Part shown: in pieces, positions 7,947-17,050 of the stretch
How positions within the stretch are numbered: position 1 is the stretch's first letter
Layout of the letters: each line of letters begins with the position of its first letter
NCBI GenBank assembly: GCA_038230335.1
Contig: JBBRNL010000002.1
Span: 124,001 to 188,000, forward strand
Source: JBBRDU01 sp038230335
Lineage (GTDB): Bacteria > Verrucomicrobiota > Verrucomicrobiia > Chthoniobacterales > UBA10450
Direction of reading: 5' to 3'
DNA length: 64,000 nt
Notes under the pieces: generated by a model
Seen by the model: only the letters and a program-made list of their open reading frames with translations
The model's database searches: none
Told to the model about the DNA's origin: nothing
Made by a program: the position numbers and the translations under genes

Positions 7947-9395
7947 CTACCTTTGCGTGGCGATGGCGGGTGTTTTTTCGAGCGCTCTTAGAATCGGCTG
8001 TGGATAAACTCCGAGCCAGATGATCGCAGCGATTAGCCCCGTCATTGTTAGTCTGGATAGGCCGCTGACCCGAATTCGTTCAGCGGAGAGGACGGGTTGC
8101 CAGTACATGGCGCGGACCACTTTGAGGTAGTAGTAGAATCCACAAGCGACCGTGAACGCGCCAACCACGACGAGTGCCGTTTGGTGATGTGCGATCGCCG
8201 TAACAAAAATCAGGAACTTGCCGAAAAAACCTACGGTGAACGGCACCCCCGCGAGCGAGGCCATGGCGATTAACATGGCGAAGGCGAGGAAGGGAGAACG
8301 TTTGCCCAGTCCGTCGAAATCACTGATTTGTTCGCCGGTTTGCTGCGCCACAATGATCAGCACGGCGAAACTCAATAGTGTCATGAACAGATAGCCAACG
8401 AGGTAGAAGGTGACAGCGCGTCCATCGAGGCAGGCAATTCCAATGAGCAGATATCCTGCGTGTGCGATGCTCGAGTAGGCGAGCAGCCGTTTCAGGTTGC
8501 TCTGCGGCAGAGCCGCGAGATTTCCATAGAGCAGAGTGAGAAGCGCCATCACGACGAGTAGACGCTCCACCTTAGGCAGCATCATAAAAGGTTGGAGGAC
8601 GCGCAGGAGCACGACGAACCCTGCCGCTTTTGATCCAACCGACAGAAAAGCGGTCACCGGTGTCGGTGCCCCTTGATAAACGTCCGGCACCCAGATTTGA
8701 AAAGGGACAGCGGCGATCTTGAAACCGAGTCCGACCAGCACGAGAACCAAGCCAAACAAGGCTGCGCCCTGTTCAACGCCAGTACCAGCCATGGCCAAGC
8801 TGATTCGTTGCAGGTTGGTCTCCCCGGTCGCTCCGAAAATCCAGGTAATGCCGTATAGTACAAATGCGGTCGAGAGCGCACTAAGCACCAGGTACTTCAC
8901 GCCAGCTTCGAGCGTGATTGGATTCCGCCGCGTAAAACTGACGAGGATGTAGAACGAAATCGTGACCAGCTCGAGCGACACGAAGATCATGATGAAATCG
9001 ATGGCGGACGCCATGTACATGAGACCCGCGCAGGTGAAGATGGGTAGAGCGAAAAACTCACCCAATCCGCTCTGTTTCGCGTTCGCCGGCATGAAGCGAC
9101 GAATCACTGGCGCGTAATCGATCATCATGACGAGCACAACGATCGTGGTCAGAAGCGAAAATCGTTTGAAGAAGACGGCGAGGGGATCAGCTGTATAGAA
9201 TTGCCAGAAACCGCCGGCCTGCGGATGGGCTTCGAAAGGAGGGAGAAAGAAACTGCCGATCAGGATGGTGGCCAACGCGACGACAGCAGCGAAAGCCAAG
9301 TCCCGTTTGTCGATGCGATCAAAAAAGGACTCAAAGATCAGCATGAGAATGCCGAGCACGAGGACCGCAATATCGAGACTGGGTGCGGTAATCAT
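7947..9395 (-). CDS. nuoN: NADH-quinone oxidoreductase subunit N
   Basis: A 482-residue polytopic antiporter-like subunit of complex I, starting MITAPSLDIAVLV at ATG 9395. The longer open frame upstream lies inside nuoM and was rejected. It has the proton-channel core with conserved Glu/Lys-bearing helices, and signature stretches such as KRLLAYSSIAHAGY and GVPFTVGFFGKF. Its start overlaps the nuoM stop as ATGA. It is the last gene of the nuo operon and is followed by a family A palindrome. Confidence 0.95.
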   Translation of the reverse strand: MITAPSLDIAVLVLGILMLIFESFFDRIDKRDLAFAAVVALATILIGSFFLPPFEAHPQAGGFWQFYTADPLAVFFKRFSLLTTIVVLVMMIDYAPVIRRFMPANAKQSGLGEFFALPIFTCAGLMYMASAIDFIMIFVSLELVTISFYILVSFTRRNPITLEAGVKYLVLSALSTAFVLYGITWIFGATGETNLQRISLAMAGTGVEQGAALFGLVLVLVGLGFKIAAVPFQIWVPDVYQGAPTPVTAFLSVGSKAAGFVVLLRVLQPFMMLPKVERLLVVMALLTLLYGNLAALPQSNLKRLLAYSSIAHAGYLLIGIACLDGRAVTFYLVGYLFMTLLSFAVLIIVAQQTGEQISDFDGLGKRSPFLAFAMLIAMASLAGVPFTVGFFGKFLIFVTAIAHHQTALVVVGAFTVACGFYYYLKVVRAMYWQPVLSAERIRVSGLSRLTMTGLIAAIIWLGVYPQPILRALEKTPAIATQR

Positions 9396-10873
9396 CGCAG
9401 CGAAGGGGAGGTCAAGTAATTGCGGAAAGTGGGAGCGATCCGCTGCACCAATGTTTGTGGGTAAAAGCCGATCCAGAGGGTCGTCGCGATGAGGAGCACG
9501 ACAGGTATGCGGAGACTGGCGCGAAGATCGACTGCGCCTTTGCAACGGTCCGCGATCGTGCCCATGAAAACGCTGCGGTAGGCGCGCAACATGTAGACGG
9601 CAGAGATGACGACGCCCCAAAGCCCGAGCACAGTCGCGACCTGGAATTGGTGGAACCGATTCAGCTCCCAGCCGGTTCCGAACGCGCCGAAGAAAATCAT
9701 TATTTCTCCCGCGAAGTTGGCCAGCCCGGGCAAGCCGATCGCGGCAAAGGCGCCAAAGCCAAAGGCGAGTCCGGCAAACGGCATGACTTTTCCGAGACCG
9801 CCGAGTTCTTCGAAGTCGAGCGTGCCGGTTCTCTTTCGCACTTCGCCGGCGATGGCAAAAAGGAGGGCGATGGAGAGGCCGTGGGCAAACATGAGCACGG
9901 CCGCCCCCGTCGCGCCGAGGAGATTCGCGCTGGCTAAACCGAGGAAAATATATCCCATGTGCATGACGCTGGAATACCCGAGCATCCAATCGAGCTTCTT
10001 TTGCGCGATCGTGACGTGACCGATGTAAATGAGGTTGCCGAGAAGGAGGAGGACCAATAACCACGTCCAATAGCGTGCGCCCATCGGAACAAGTGGAATA
10101 GTGATGCGCATCAGTCCGTAGAGTCCGAATTTCTTGAGCACGCCAGCGTGCAGCATGGCGGCTGGAGCCGGAGCGGCGGCATACGCTTCCGCCGCCCAGC
10201 TGTGAAAGGGAAAGAGCGAGACCAGAATGCCGAAGCCAACGAGCAGGAGCAGATAAATGTTCCTCTGTGCTTCAGGCGGAATCACGGCCGCGGCGGTCTT
10301 TAAGTCGGGGATGTAGAAAGTACGCGCCCCGGCTGGAATACTTTCGTAGAGCAGGATCAGGCCGAGCAGAAGAATGAAGCTTCCGATCGCGAGGTAGATG
10401 GTGATTTTCCAAGCAGCGGCACTGCGGTTCCCGCTGCCCCATATGCCGATCAGAAGAAACGTCGGGATAAGCGCGAGCTCGTGAAAGGCGTAGAAGAAAA
10501 ACAAATCGAGCGAGGCGAACGCTCCGATCGCGCCACCTGAAATGAAGAGGAGGCAGGCGTAGAAGCCGCGTTCGTAGCTTTCGATTTTATCGGTAAACCA
10601 AACCGCGGCTAAAGTAACGATGGCTGAGAGCAGGACCATGACGAGGCTCAGGCCATCCAATCCAACGGAAAAATTGAGCTTCCAATCGGGCAAAACGGGA
10701 AACGTCATGACGTACTGAAACGGATATCTGTTGGATGGGTCGAAGACGGCAAAGGCGAGCAAGGCCAGAGCGAGAACGAAAAGGGACGCGAGCAGTGCGG
10801 TTCTACGCGCGGGCGCGCCGACCAGGATCAAGATGGCGGCCAGAATAGGCGTAAAGATGATCAGGAAAAGCAT
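9392..10873 (-). CDS. nuoM: NADH-quinone oxidoreductase subunit M
   Basis: A 493-residue antiporter-like proton-pumping membrane subunit of complex I. The true start is MLFLIIFTPILAAILI at ATG 10873, overlapping the nuoL stop as TGATG. Conserved NuoM features include FHSWAAEAYAAAPAPAAMLHAGVLKK and LDWMLGYSSVMHMGY. The upstream in-frame extension into nuoL is not coding for this protein. Its 3' end overlaps nuoN by 4 nt. Confidence 0.95.
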   Translation of the reverse strand: MLFLIIFTPILAAILILVGAPARRTALLASLFVLALALLAFAVFDPSNRYPFQYVMTFPVLPDWKLNFSVGLDGLSLVMVLLSAIVTLAAVWFTDKIESYERGFYACLLFISGGAIGAFASLDLFFFYAFHELALIPTFLLIGIWGSGNRSAAAWKITIYLAIGSFILLLGLILLYESIPAGARTFYIPDLKTAAAVIPPEAQRNIYLLLLVGFGILVSLFPFHSWAAEAYAAAPAPAAMLHAGVLKKFGLYGLMRITIPLVPMGARYWTWLLVLLLLGNLIYIGHVTIAQKKLDWMLGYSSVMHMGYIFLGLASANLLGATGAAVLMFAHGLSIALLFAIAGEVRKRTGTLDFEELGGLGKVMPFAGLAFGFGAFAAIGLPGLANFAGEIMIFFGAFGTGWELNRFHQFQVATVLGLWGVVISAVYMLRAYRSVFMGTIADRCKGAVDLRASLRIPVVLLIATTLWIGFYPQTLVQRIAPTFRNYLTSPSLR

Positions 10874-12669
10874 CAGTGAAAAACGGTGAAATAAATCAAC
10901 ACGACGATGCCGAGCCCGAACAGAAAAGCGTACGCTTGCAGGTTCCCGACCTGGATAAGCCGGACGAGCGCGCCTGCTCCCCACGTAGCGCCGCTCGCGC
11001 CGCGCACCGCTCCGGCATCGATGATCCAGCGATCGATGAAGGCCGACAGTCGCGCCAGGGTTTCCTGGGTCGAATCGATCAGCCAGTTGTAGAATTCATC
11101 GACGTAAAATCGGTTGCGCAAAAGCGCGACGTCGAAGCGCTCGGTTTCGCGGTGGCGATAAATGGCGAAGGCCACGGCAACACCGCCGAGCAGCGCAATA
11201 ATCGCGAGCGCGGGAACGATGATGCCCGCTTCCGCCCCTTGCGGAAGCTTGAGAAAGCGCTCTGCGAAAAAACTGAGGCCGCCCAATACTGATAATGCAG
11301 CCAGAATGATAAGGGGACCGGTCATGACGAAGGGAGCTTCGTCGCTGACCTTAGCCTCGGTGGTTCGCGGCTTTCCGAAAAAGACGACAACCAGAAGTCG
11401 TGTGACGTAGAATGCGGTGAGAAACGCGGTGAAAAGTCCGACGGAGAAGATCAATCCGTTCTGTTCGTAAGCCAGCGCGAGGATAGCGTCTTTGCTAAAG
11501 AACCCGCTGAAAGGAGGGCACCCGATCAAGGCGAGAGCGCCGATGGCAAACGTTAGGAAGGTAATGGGAAGATTGCGCGCCAATCCGCCCATTTTCCAAA
11601 TGTCCTGCTCGTGATGGAGCATGATGATAATCGAGCCGGCTCCCAAAAAGAGCAGCGCCTTGAAGAAGGCGTGCGTGAAGAGGTGAAATATGGCGGCCTC
11701 ATTTGAGGCGAGCCCGATGGCCATGATCATGTAGCCCAACTGCGAGAGAGTGGAGTAGGCCAGAATCCGCTTGATGTCGTTTTGTTGCGTGGCGATGAGG
11801 GCCGCCATCAGCGCGGTGATGGTTCCGATCCATGCAATGATGGTGAGCGCGTCGGGCGAAGCTTGAATGATGAACGCGACTCGCACGAGCATGTAAACGC
11901 CGGCCGCCACCATCGTCGCCGCATGGATCAGGGCTGAGACCGGGGTGGGGCCTTCCATCGCATCGGGCAACCAGACGTGCAGCGGGAACTGCGCCGATTT
12001 GGCGGCCGCGCCGCAAAATATGAGGAGTGCCGCAACCGAAAGATAACCGGGACTCGAAGCCAACTGCGGCATGGCCGCCGCAATATCCTTGAAGACGATG
12101 GACCGGGTTGGCATCCAGATCATGAGGATCCCGAGCATGAAACCGAAGTCGCCCACGCGGTTTGTCAGGAACGCTTTTTTGGAAGCCTCCGCCGCGGCAT
12201 CGCGATCGAACCAGTGACCGATTAGCACATAGGACGTGAAGCCGACCAGTTCCCAGAAGATGAACAGCATGACAAAGTTGTTCGAGAGAACGATTCCAAT
12301 CATGGCGAACATGAAAAGGGACAAGGCCGCAAAATACCGGGACTTCCCTTCTTCCTCGCGCATGTAGCCAAGCGAATAGATATGGATGAGGGACCCAACA
12401 CCGGTCACGACGAGGAGCATGGTCTTGCTCAGGTCATCCAGGGTTAAACCAAGCGAGACCGAAAAAACTTTCGGAAAATCGATCCAGTTGACCTGCACGG
12501 CCGAAAGATTCGGATCGTGAAAGAGGAAACAGCTAAGAACGAAACTTGTCAGCACGGCCGCGATCGAGATCACGCTGCTGATCGCTTTGAAGCGACGCGT
12601 GAACAGAGTGATGGCGGCGGCGGAGCCAAGCGGGACGAGCAGAATGGACCAGGGAATCATGCTGTTCAT
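10873..12669 (-). CDS. nuoL: NADH-quinone oxidoreductase subunit L
   Basis: A 598-residue antiporter-like subunit of complex I, with the C-terminal lateral helix region typical of NuoL (FYVDEFYNWLI followed by a terminal transmembrane helix). Core motifs are FFIFWELVGF-like FIFWELVGFTSYVLIG, PLHVWLPDAMEGPTPVSALI, KRILAYSTLSQLGYM and HAFFKALLFLGAGS. Slightly short for the family (about 610-660). The start lies 5 nt downstream of the nuoK stop. Confidence 0.96.
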   Translation of the reverse strand: MNSMIPWSILLVPLGSAAAITLFTRRFKAISSVISIAAVLTSFVLSCFLFHDPNLSAVQVNWIDFPKVFSVSLGLTLDDLSKTMLLVVTGVGSLIHIYSLGYMREEEGKSRYFAALSLFMFAMIGIVLSNNFVMLFIFWELVGFTSYVLIGHWFDRDAAAEASKKAFLTNRVGDFGFMLGILMIWMPTRSIVFKDIAAAMPQLASSPGYLSVAALLIFCGAAAKSAQFPLHVWLPDAMEGPTPVSALIHAATMVAAGVYMLVRVAFIIQASPDALTIIAWIGTITALMAALIATQQNDIKRILAYSTLSQLGYMIMAIGLASNEAAIFHLFTHAFFKALLFLGAGSIIIMLHHEQDIWKMGGLARNLPITFLTFAIGALALIGCPPFSGFFSKDAILALAYEQNGLIFSVGLFTAFLTAFYVTRLLVVVFFGKPRTTEAKVSDEAPFVMTGPLIILAALSVLGGLSFFAERFLKLPQGAEAGIIVPALAIIALLGGVAVAFAIYRHRETERFDVALLRNRFYVDEFYNWLIDSTQETLARLSAFIDRWIIDAGAVRGASGATWGAGALVRLIQVGNLQAYAFLFGLGIVVLIYFTVFH

Positions 12670-12674
12670 AGCGC

Positions 12675-12995
12675 CTAGAACTTCAAACTGGTGAGATCTT
12701 CCACGTGCGTGGTCTGACGCGAGCGGTAGAGAGCGACGATGATGGCGAGGCCGACCGCGACCTCGGCGGCGGCCACCGTGATAATGAAAAAGACGAAGAC
12801 CTGTGCGTTATAGTTAGGGAGTCCAGCCGGCCCGACACGGAAACGGGAGAAAGCGACAAGTGACAAGTTGGCCGCGTTCAGCATCAATTCGAGCGACATC
12901 AAAATGATAATGATATTGCGGCGCAGCATGGCGCCGGCAAAACCAATGGTGAAAAGCAGGCCGCTCACGAGAAGGTAATCGCCCAGCGTTACCAT
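12675..12995 (-). CDS. nuoK: NADH-quinone oxidoreductase subunit K
   Basis: A 106-residue, three-helix subunit of complex I. The family hallmark is helix 2 with RRNIIIILMSLELMLNAANL, which bears a buried Glu essential for proton transfer. Its length is standard for NuoK. The ATG overlaps the nuoJ stop by one base (TAATG), implying coupled translation. Confidence 0.96.
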   Translation of the reverse strand: MVTLGDYLLVSGLLFTIGFAGAMLRRNIIIILMSLELMLNAANLSLVAFSRFRVGPAGLPNYNAQVFVFFIITVAAAEVAVGLAIIVALYRSRQTTHVEDLTSLKF

Positions 12996-13501
12996 TAGCG
13001 CGTCTCCCTTCTGCTTAACACGATCACGCCGACGGTGGCGACGAGAACGAGGACGCCGATGATTTGAAACGGCAGGTTATAGTTGCTGAAAAGGAGCAGG
13101 CCGATGTTGCGGACGTCGTCCCCGATCGATTTAGGGAGAGGAGGAAAAGGTTGAGCCGCTTCTTTGAAGTGATTGACGACATACGAGACCTGGATAAAAA
13201 AGGCGAGCGCGACCGCGCTGCCTCCAGCGGTGGCGAACCAGTTGATTCGGCGCATCTTTTCCGCACGCAGATCGAGCAGCATGATGATGAAAAGAAATAG
13301 AACCATGACGGCCCCGGCGTAGACGAGGATCTGGATGACGGCGATGAAATAGGCGTCCAGAGAGACGAACAGAGCGGCCAGGCCGAGAAAAGAGACAACC
13401 AGGCTGAGGGCGCTGGCCACCGGATTGCGATTAACGACCACAGCGCCGCCAAAGACCAGTGTGAGGAGGGCGAAAATCCAAAAAAGCCAGGCGGGCATCA
13501 T
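12995..13501 (-). CDS. nuoJ: NADH-quinone oxidoreductase subunit J
   Basis: A 168-residue, five-helix membrane subunit of complex I with the conserved ILVYAGAVMVLFLFIIMLL helix, which contains the pi-bulge region of NuoJ, and the preceding SLDAYFIAVIQ. Two consecutive ATG codons occur at the start. It is separated from nuoI by about 100 nt of repetitive sequence. Confidence 0.95.
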   Translation of the reverse strand: MMPAWLFWIFALLTLVFGGAVVVNRNPVASALSLVVSFLGLAALFVSLDAYFIAVIQILVYAGAVMVLFLFIIMLLDLRAEKMRRINWFATAGGSAVALAFFIQVSYVVNHFKEAAQPFPPLPKSIGDDVRNIGLLLFSNYNLPFQIIGVLVLVATVGVIVLSRRETR

Positions 13502-13504
13502 CGA

Positions 13505-13600
13505 ATGGCAGATGGCAGATGGTAGATTGCAGAAGCCTGGCCGGGTTGTTGCACGGAGGCCTCAAATCTGAAATTTGAAATCGGCAATTTGAATTCGGTG
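13505..13600. repeat. Short tandem and near-palindromic repeats between nuoI and nuoJ
   Basis: The gap contains iterations of the words ATGGCAGATGGCAGATGGTAG (13505-13525, tandem) and, on the other side, AAATCTGAAATTTGAAATC followed by GGCAATTTGAA (about 13563-13591). This is the largest break in the otherwise nearly contiguous 3' part of the operon. It looks like inserted intergenic repeat DNA rather than a gene. Confidence 0.55.
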
Positions 13601-13601
13601 A

Positions 13602-14132
13602 TCATTTTTGTTCGTTCCATTTCAGGACGACGCCGTGCATGACTCCGCCGATTTCGAGGAGTTTGTCCTTGTGATGGACCATCTCTTCCCGCGTAAAACC
13701 GGTGATGGCGTAATCTTTGCGCAAAAAAATAGCCTGTTCCGGGCAAACCTCTTCACACATGCCGCAGTAGATGCAGCGGATCATATCAATATCGAATTCC
13801 TGGGGATATTTCTCCACTTTGGCGAAACGATCCTTCGACGAAATCTCGCCCGGAATAATTTTAATGGCCCGCGGCGGACAGATAAATTCGCAAAGCTGGC
13901 AGGCCACGCAACGGATTCGGTCGTCGGTGTCGCGCACGAGGGCAGGCGCCCCGCGATAATAATCCGGCAGTTCCTTATCACGTCGTTCTTCCGGATATTG
14001 CATCGTCACTTTGGTCCGACCAAGCAGCATGTTCTTGAAATGCTTTATCGTGATGGCCAGCCCGCTGACGATAGCGGGCAGATAAAGCCGTTCCGGCCAG
14101 GTGAGATTGGGGCGGACGACGCGGAGGGCCAT
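13602..14132 (-). CDS. nuoI: NADH-quinone oxidoreductase subunit I
   Basis: A 176-residue ferredoxin-like subunit of complex I carrying two [4Fe-4S] clusters (N6a and N6b). The two motifs are CVACQLCEFICPPRAI and CIYCGMCEEVCPEQAI, each CxxCxxCxxxCP. The start at ATG 14132 (MALRVVRPNLTWPERLYLP) lies 1 nt after the nuoH stop. The 68 residues of open frame upstream lie within nuoH and were excluded. The KHFKNML segment contacts the membrane arm in the family. Confidence 0.96.
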   Translation of the reverse strand: MALRVVRPNLTWPERLYLPAIVSGLAITIKHFKNMLLGRTKVTMQYPEERRDKELPDYYRGAPALVRDTDDRIRCVACQLCEFICPPRAIKIIPGEISSKDRFAKVEKYPQEFDIDMIRCIYCGMCEEVCPEQAIFLRKDYAITGFTREEMVHHKDKLLEIGGVMHGVVLKWNEQK

Positions 14133-14133
14133 A

Positions 14134-15240
14134 TTAAAGAGGGAAGAAAGTAATGATGCCGGCAGCGATGAAGATGTTGACCAGAGCGATTTCGAAAAAG
14201 AAGAGCCAGCCGAGGCGCATGAGCTGATCGTAGCGGAAACGCGGAAGCGTCCAGCGCACCCAGATAAAAAAGAAGAGAAGCGCCCCCACTTTCCCGAAGA
14301 ACGTTGCAATGTTAAAGAGTCCGCCGGCAATTCCACGCCAGCCCGGCGCGCTGCCGTTCAGGACGGCCCAGTGAAATCCACCATGCCAGGAGGGCAGGGG
14401 AAGGTGCCAGCCGCCAAAGAACAAGGTAACGATGACGGCCGAGCCCGTGATCATGGCCGCGTATTCGCCCAGAAAAAAAAGGGCGAACTTCATGGACGAG
14501 TATTCCGTATGATAACCACCGGCCAGTTCCTGCTCGGCTTCGGGCAGATCGAAGGGCAAACGATTCGTTTCCGCGAAAATGGCAATCATGAAGACGAGGA
14601 AGGAAATGAGCATGGGAATGGCGAGCAGCCATTTGGCCGGGTTGGTCCAGTCGCCCACGAAGGGCGCAATCATCCAGCCGTGCTCAATCTGATAACGCAC
14701 AACCTCGGTCAGCCGCAATTGCCCGACGATCAGGAAAATAGGAATTACAGAAAGTCCGAGCGATAACTCGTACGAGATCATCTGTGAACTGGAGCGCACT
14801 CCGCCGAGGAACGGGTACTTGGAGTTAGAGGCCCAGCCGGCCATGACGATTCCGTAAACGCCTAACGAAGAGATGGCAAAGACATAGAGAATGCCAACGT
14901 TGATGTCGGCGATGACCATGGGCACCCCGAAAAGAGTGCTACCGAACGGCACCACCGCGATCGTGATGATCGCCGGCATAACGGCGAGGCAGGGAGCCAG
15001 CCAGTAATAGATTGTGTTGACCGGCCCCGGCGTGAAATCTTCCTTGAGCAGAAGCTTGAAGGTGTCGGCGATCGGTTGAAAAAGCCCGGCCGGTCCGACC
15101 CGATTGGGTCCGGGCCGATCCTGGATGAAGGCGCTGACTCTCCGTTCCGCGTAGACCGTGTACGACACCATCGGCAAAATGACGACGAACAGAATGCCGA
15201 CGATCTTCAGCAGCGATATGAGGACGAACGAAGGATCCAT
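14134..15240 (-). CDS. nuoH: NADH-quinone oxidoreductase subunit H
   Basis: A 368-residue membrane subunit of complex I that helps form the quinone chamber. Motifs include AERRVSAFIQDRPGPNRVGP, AGWASNSKYPFLGGVRSSSQ and the acidic loop ETNRLPFDLPEAEQELAGG, all characteristic of NuoH. The start is ATG 15240 (MDPSFVLISLLKI), just after the nuoG stop at 15242. The extended frame upstream runs into nuoG. Confidence 0.96.
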   Translation of the reverse strand: MDPSFVLISLLKIVGILFVVILPMVSYTVYAERRVSAFIQDRPGPNRVGPAGLFQPIADTFKLLLKEDFTPGPVNTIYYWLAPCLAVMPAIITIAVVPFGSTLFGVPMVIADINVGILYVFAISSLGVYGIVMAGWASNSKYPFLGGVRSSSQMISYELSLGLSVIPIFLIVGQLRLTEVVRYQIEHGWMIAPFVGDWTNPAKWLLAIPMLISFLVFMIAIFAETNRLPFDLPEAEQELAGGYHTEYSSMKFALFFLGEYAAMITGSAVIVTLFFGGWHLPLPSWHGGFHWAVLNGSAPGWRGIAGGLFNIATFFGKVGALLFFFIWVRWTLPRFRYDQLMRLGWLFFFEIALVNIFIAAGIITFFPL

Positions 15241-15241
15241 G

Positions 15242-16954
15242 CTACGCCTGCGCTGTCCTGTGTGCGACTTGAGCTGCGGCCGGTGAATTTGGTGAGGCCT
15301 GTGATTCCGCGGGCGGCAAAACCTGGACTCCGAGATCACCAATCTTGCTCAATGTCATTCCGGCGAACGCGGGAACGGTTTCACTCATTTGCCGGAAAAC
15401 GTCTTCGATCGTGTAAACCCCGTTGCTACCGGTGAGCGCCTGGTTAAGGTCGCGCAGGATTTCCCAATCGTCGCGCGCCTGGCCGGGAGGACGGACGGCC
15501 CGGTTCAAACGCTGTAAGCGGCCTTTGCCGTTGATCATGGAGCCGCGCTTCTCCGCGAACGCGGCGGAAGGAAGGATCGCCGTGGCAAATTCCGTCGCTT
15601 CATTCGCCAGAATATTCATGAGGATGAAGGCGGGTAACTTGGAAAGCTGGTCGGTGGAAAGACCGAACTTCAACGGATTCTCACCGAGGCAGACAAGCGC
15701 TTTGACCTGACCGGAGGTGAGGGCGTCGGAGATGGCAGGAAGATTCTCGCCCGGGGCGTTCGTTAAGCCGAGCAGGCGCGCGCCGTTTGTATTCGGATTG
15801 CGGTCTTCGCTTAGTAGAATATCATCGCCCGGGCCGCGCCGCGGAACGATATCGACGAATTGTGCACCGATGGAGCGGACCAATTGCGCGGTCAGCCAGA
15901 GTTCCTCGTTTGTCATGCGACCGGACGCGACGACGGCGATTCCCCATCCGCCGAAATGTTTCAGTTGGAGGGCGGCATGCGTAATGGCGGTTTTCCAGTC
16001 GGATGGAACGAGCTTGTTATTGTGGAAGATGCGCGGCTCGAGCAGACGCTTCTCCGACTCGACATACGAAAAGTTGAGGCGTCCGAAGTCGCACATCCAG
16101 GATGAATTCACTGCGTCGTTTTCTCGCGGGGTCTGCCGATAAATGACGTCTTCGCGGGTTCCAATGAGACTGTTGCAGCCTGTCGCACAACTGGTGCAGA
16201 AGCTTTTCGTCTCCTTCAAAAACCAGACGCGCATTTTGAAACGAAAGTCGGTCGAAGTGAGGGCGCCAACCGGACAGATATCGACCGTGTTGAGCGAATA
16301 ATTATTTTCCAGCCGCTTTCCGGGATGGGCCGTCAGCACGGTGTGACTGCCGCGATCCGTGAAACCAAGAACATCGTCATGCGCGATTTCCTGGCAGAAA
16401 CGGATGCAGCGGGAACAGAGGATGCACCGTTCATCGTCGAGCGTGACGCGCGGGCCGAGCTCCACGTTCTTTGGTTTCTTGACCTTGTTTTCAAGGAAGC
16501 GCGAAGTCGAATTGCCGTATTGAACGCTGAATTCCTGCAAGCGACACTCACCCGCCTGGTCACAGATAGGACAGTCGAGCGGGTGATTGATCAGGAGAAA
16601 TTCCATGACACCGCGCCGACACTCGTCCACCAGGGCAGAGGAAGTGCGCACGCCCATGCCTTCGGAGACATCCTGGGCGCAGGAAATTTGCGGGCGCGGC
16701 ATCCAGTTAATAATGGGTTTGCCATCCGGACCGAGTTCCGGTTTGCGGTCTGGCCCCATTTTCGGAATGCCCATTTCGATCAGGCACATCCGGCAGTTGC
16801 CGGGTGAGCTCAGATTCTTGTGATAGCAGTAGCGGGGTACGTAGTGCCCGGCGGTCGCGCAAGCTTCGATCACCCGCGTGCCCTTGGGGAACTGGTGCCA
16901 CACGCCGTCAATCTGGACGTTGACCAACGGCGGAGATGAACCGGGTTCGGTCAT
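15242..16954 (-). CDS. nuoG: NADH-quinone oxidoreductase subunit G
   Basis: A 570-residue Fe-S subunit of complex I, shorter than the roughly 900-residue E. coli protein and lacking most of the molybdopterin-oxidoreductase-like tail. It contains the N-terminal [2Fe-2S] N1b ligands (around PRYCYH, GNCRMC, ISCAQ), the His-Cys N3 motif HPLDCPICDQAGEC and the N4 motif CILCSRCIRFC with CPVGAL. A further CTSCATGC motif with a later Cys (SWMCDF) corresponds to the N7 site. The extreme C-terminus is low-complexity, Ala/Pro-rich. It is preceded in the operon by a hairpin of about 75 nt (16966-17041). Confidence 0.95.
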   Translation of the reverse strand: MTEPGSSPPLVNVQIDGVWHQFPKGTRVIEACATAGHYVPRYCYHKNLSSPGNCRMCLIEMGIPKMGPDRKPELGPDGKPIINWMPRPQISCAQDVSEGMGVRTSSALVDECRRGVMEFLLINHPLDCPICDQAGECRLQEFSVQYGNSTSRFLENKVKKPKNVELGPRVTLDDERCILCSRCIRFCQEIAHDDVLGFTDRGSHTVLTAHPGKRLENNYSLNTVDICPVGALTSTDFRFKMRVWFLKETKSFCTSCATGCNSLIGTREDVIYRQTPRENDAVNSSWMCDFGRLNFSYVESEKRLLEPRIFHNNKLVPSDWKTAITHAALQLKHFGGWGIAVVASGRMTNEELWLTAQLVRSIGAQFVDIVPRRGPGDDILLSEDRNPNTNGARLLGLTNAPGENLPAISDALTSGQVKALVCLGENPLKFGLSTDQLSKLPAFILMNILANEATEFATAILPSAAFAEKRGSMINGKGRLQRLNRAVRPPGQARDDWEILRDLNQALTGSNGVYTIEDVFRQMSETVPAFAGMTLSKIGDLGVQVLPPAESQASPNSPAAAQVAHRTAQA

Positions 16955-16965
16955 GTTCGCCTCCT

Positions 16966-17041
16966 AATCGTACTCGTAATCGTAATCGAGTGCCGGAAGG
17001 GGCTGCTGCCAGATCGATTACGAGCACGATTATGATTACGA
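16966..17041. repeat. Hairpin-forming inverted repeat between nuoEF and nuoG
   Basis: The left arm (16966-16989) is built of TCGTACTCGTAATCGTAATCG. The right arm (17014-17041) is built of TCGATTACGAGCACGATTA and TGATTACGA. They form a long, slightly imperfect stem with a loop of about 24 nt. It lies in the only sizeable gap between nuoEF and nuoG. Whether it is a repeat element, an RNA processing or stability site, or a partial attenuator cannot be told from sequence alone. Confidence 0.7.
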
Positions 17042-17050
17042 GAGATCATG

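Noticed and set aside
8654..9937. Several ORFs antisense or out of frame to nuoN and nuoM
   Set aside because: They lie inside well-supported complex I genes and match nothing.
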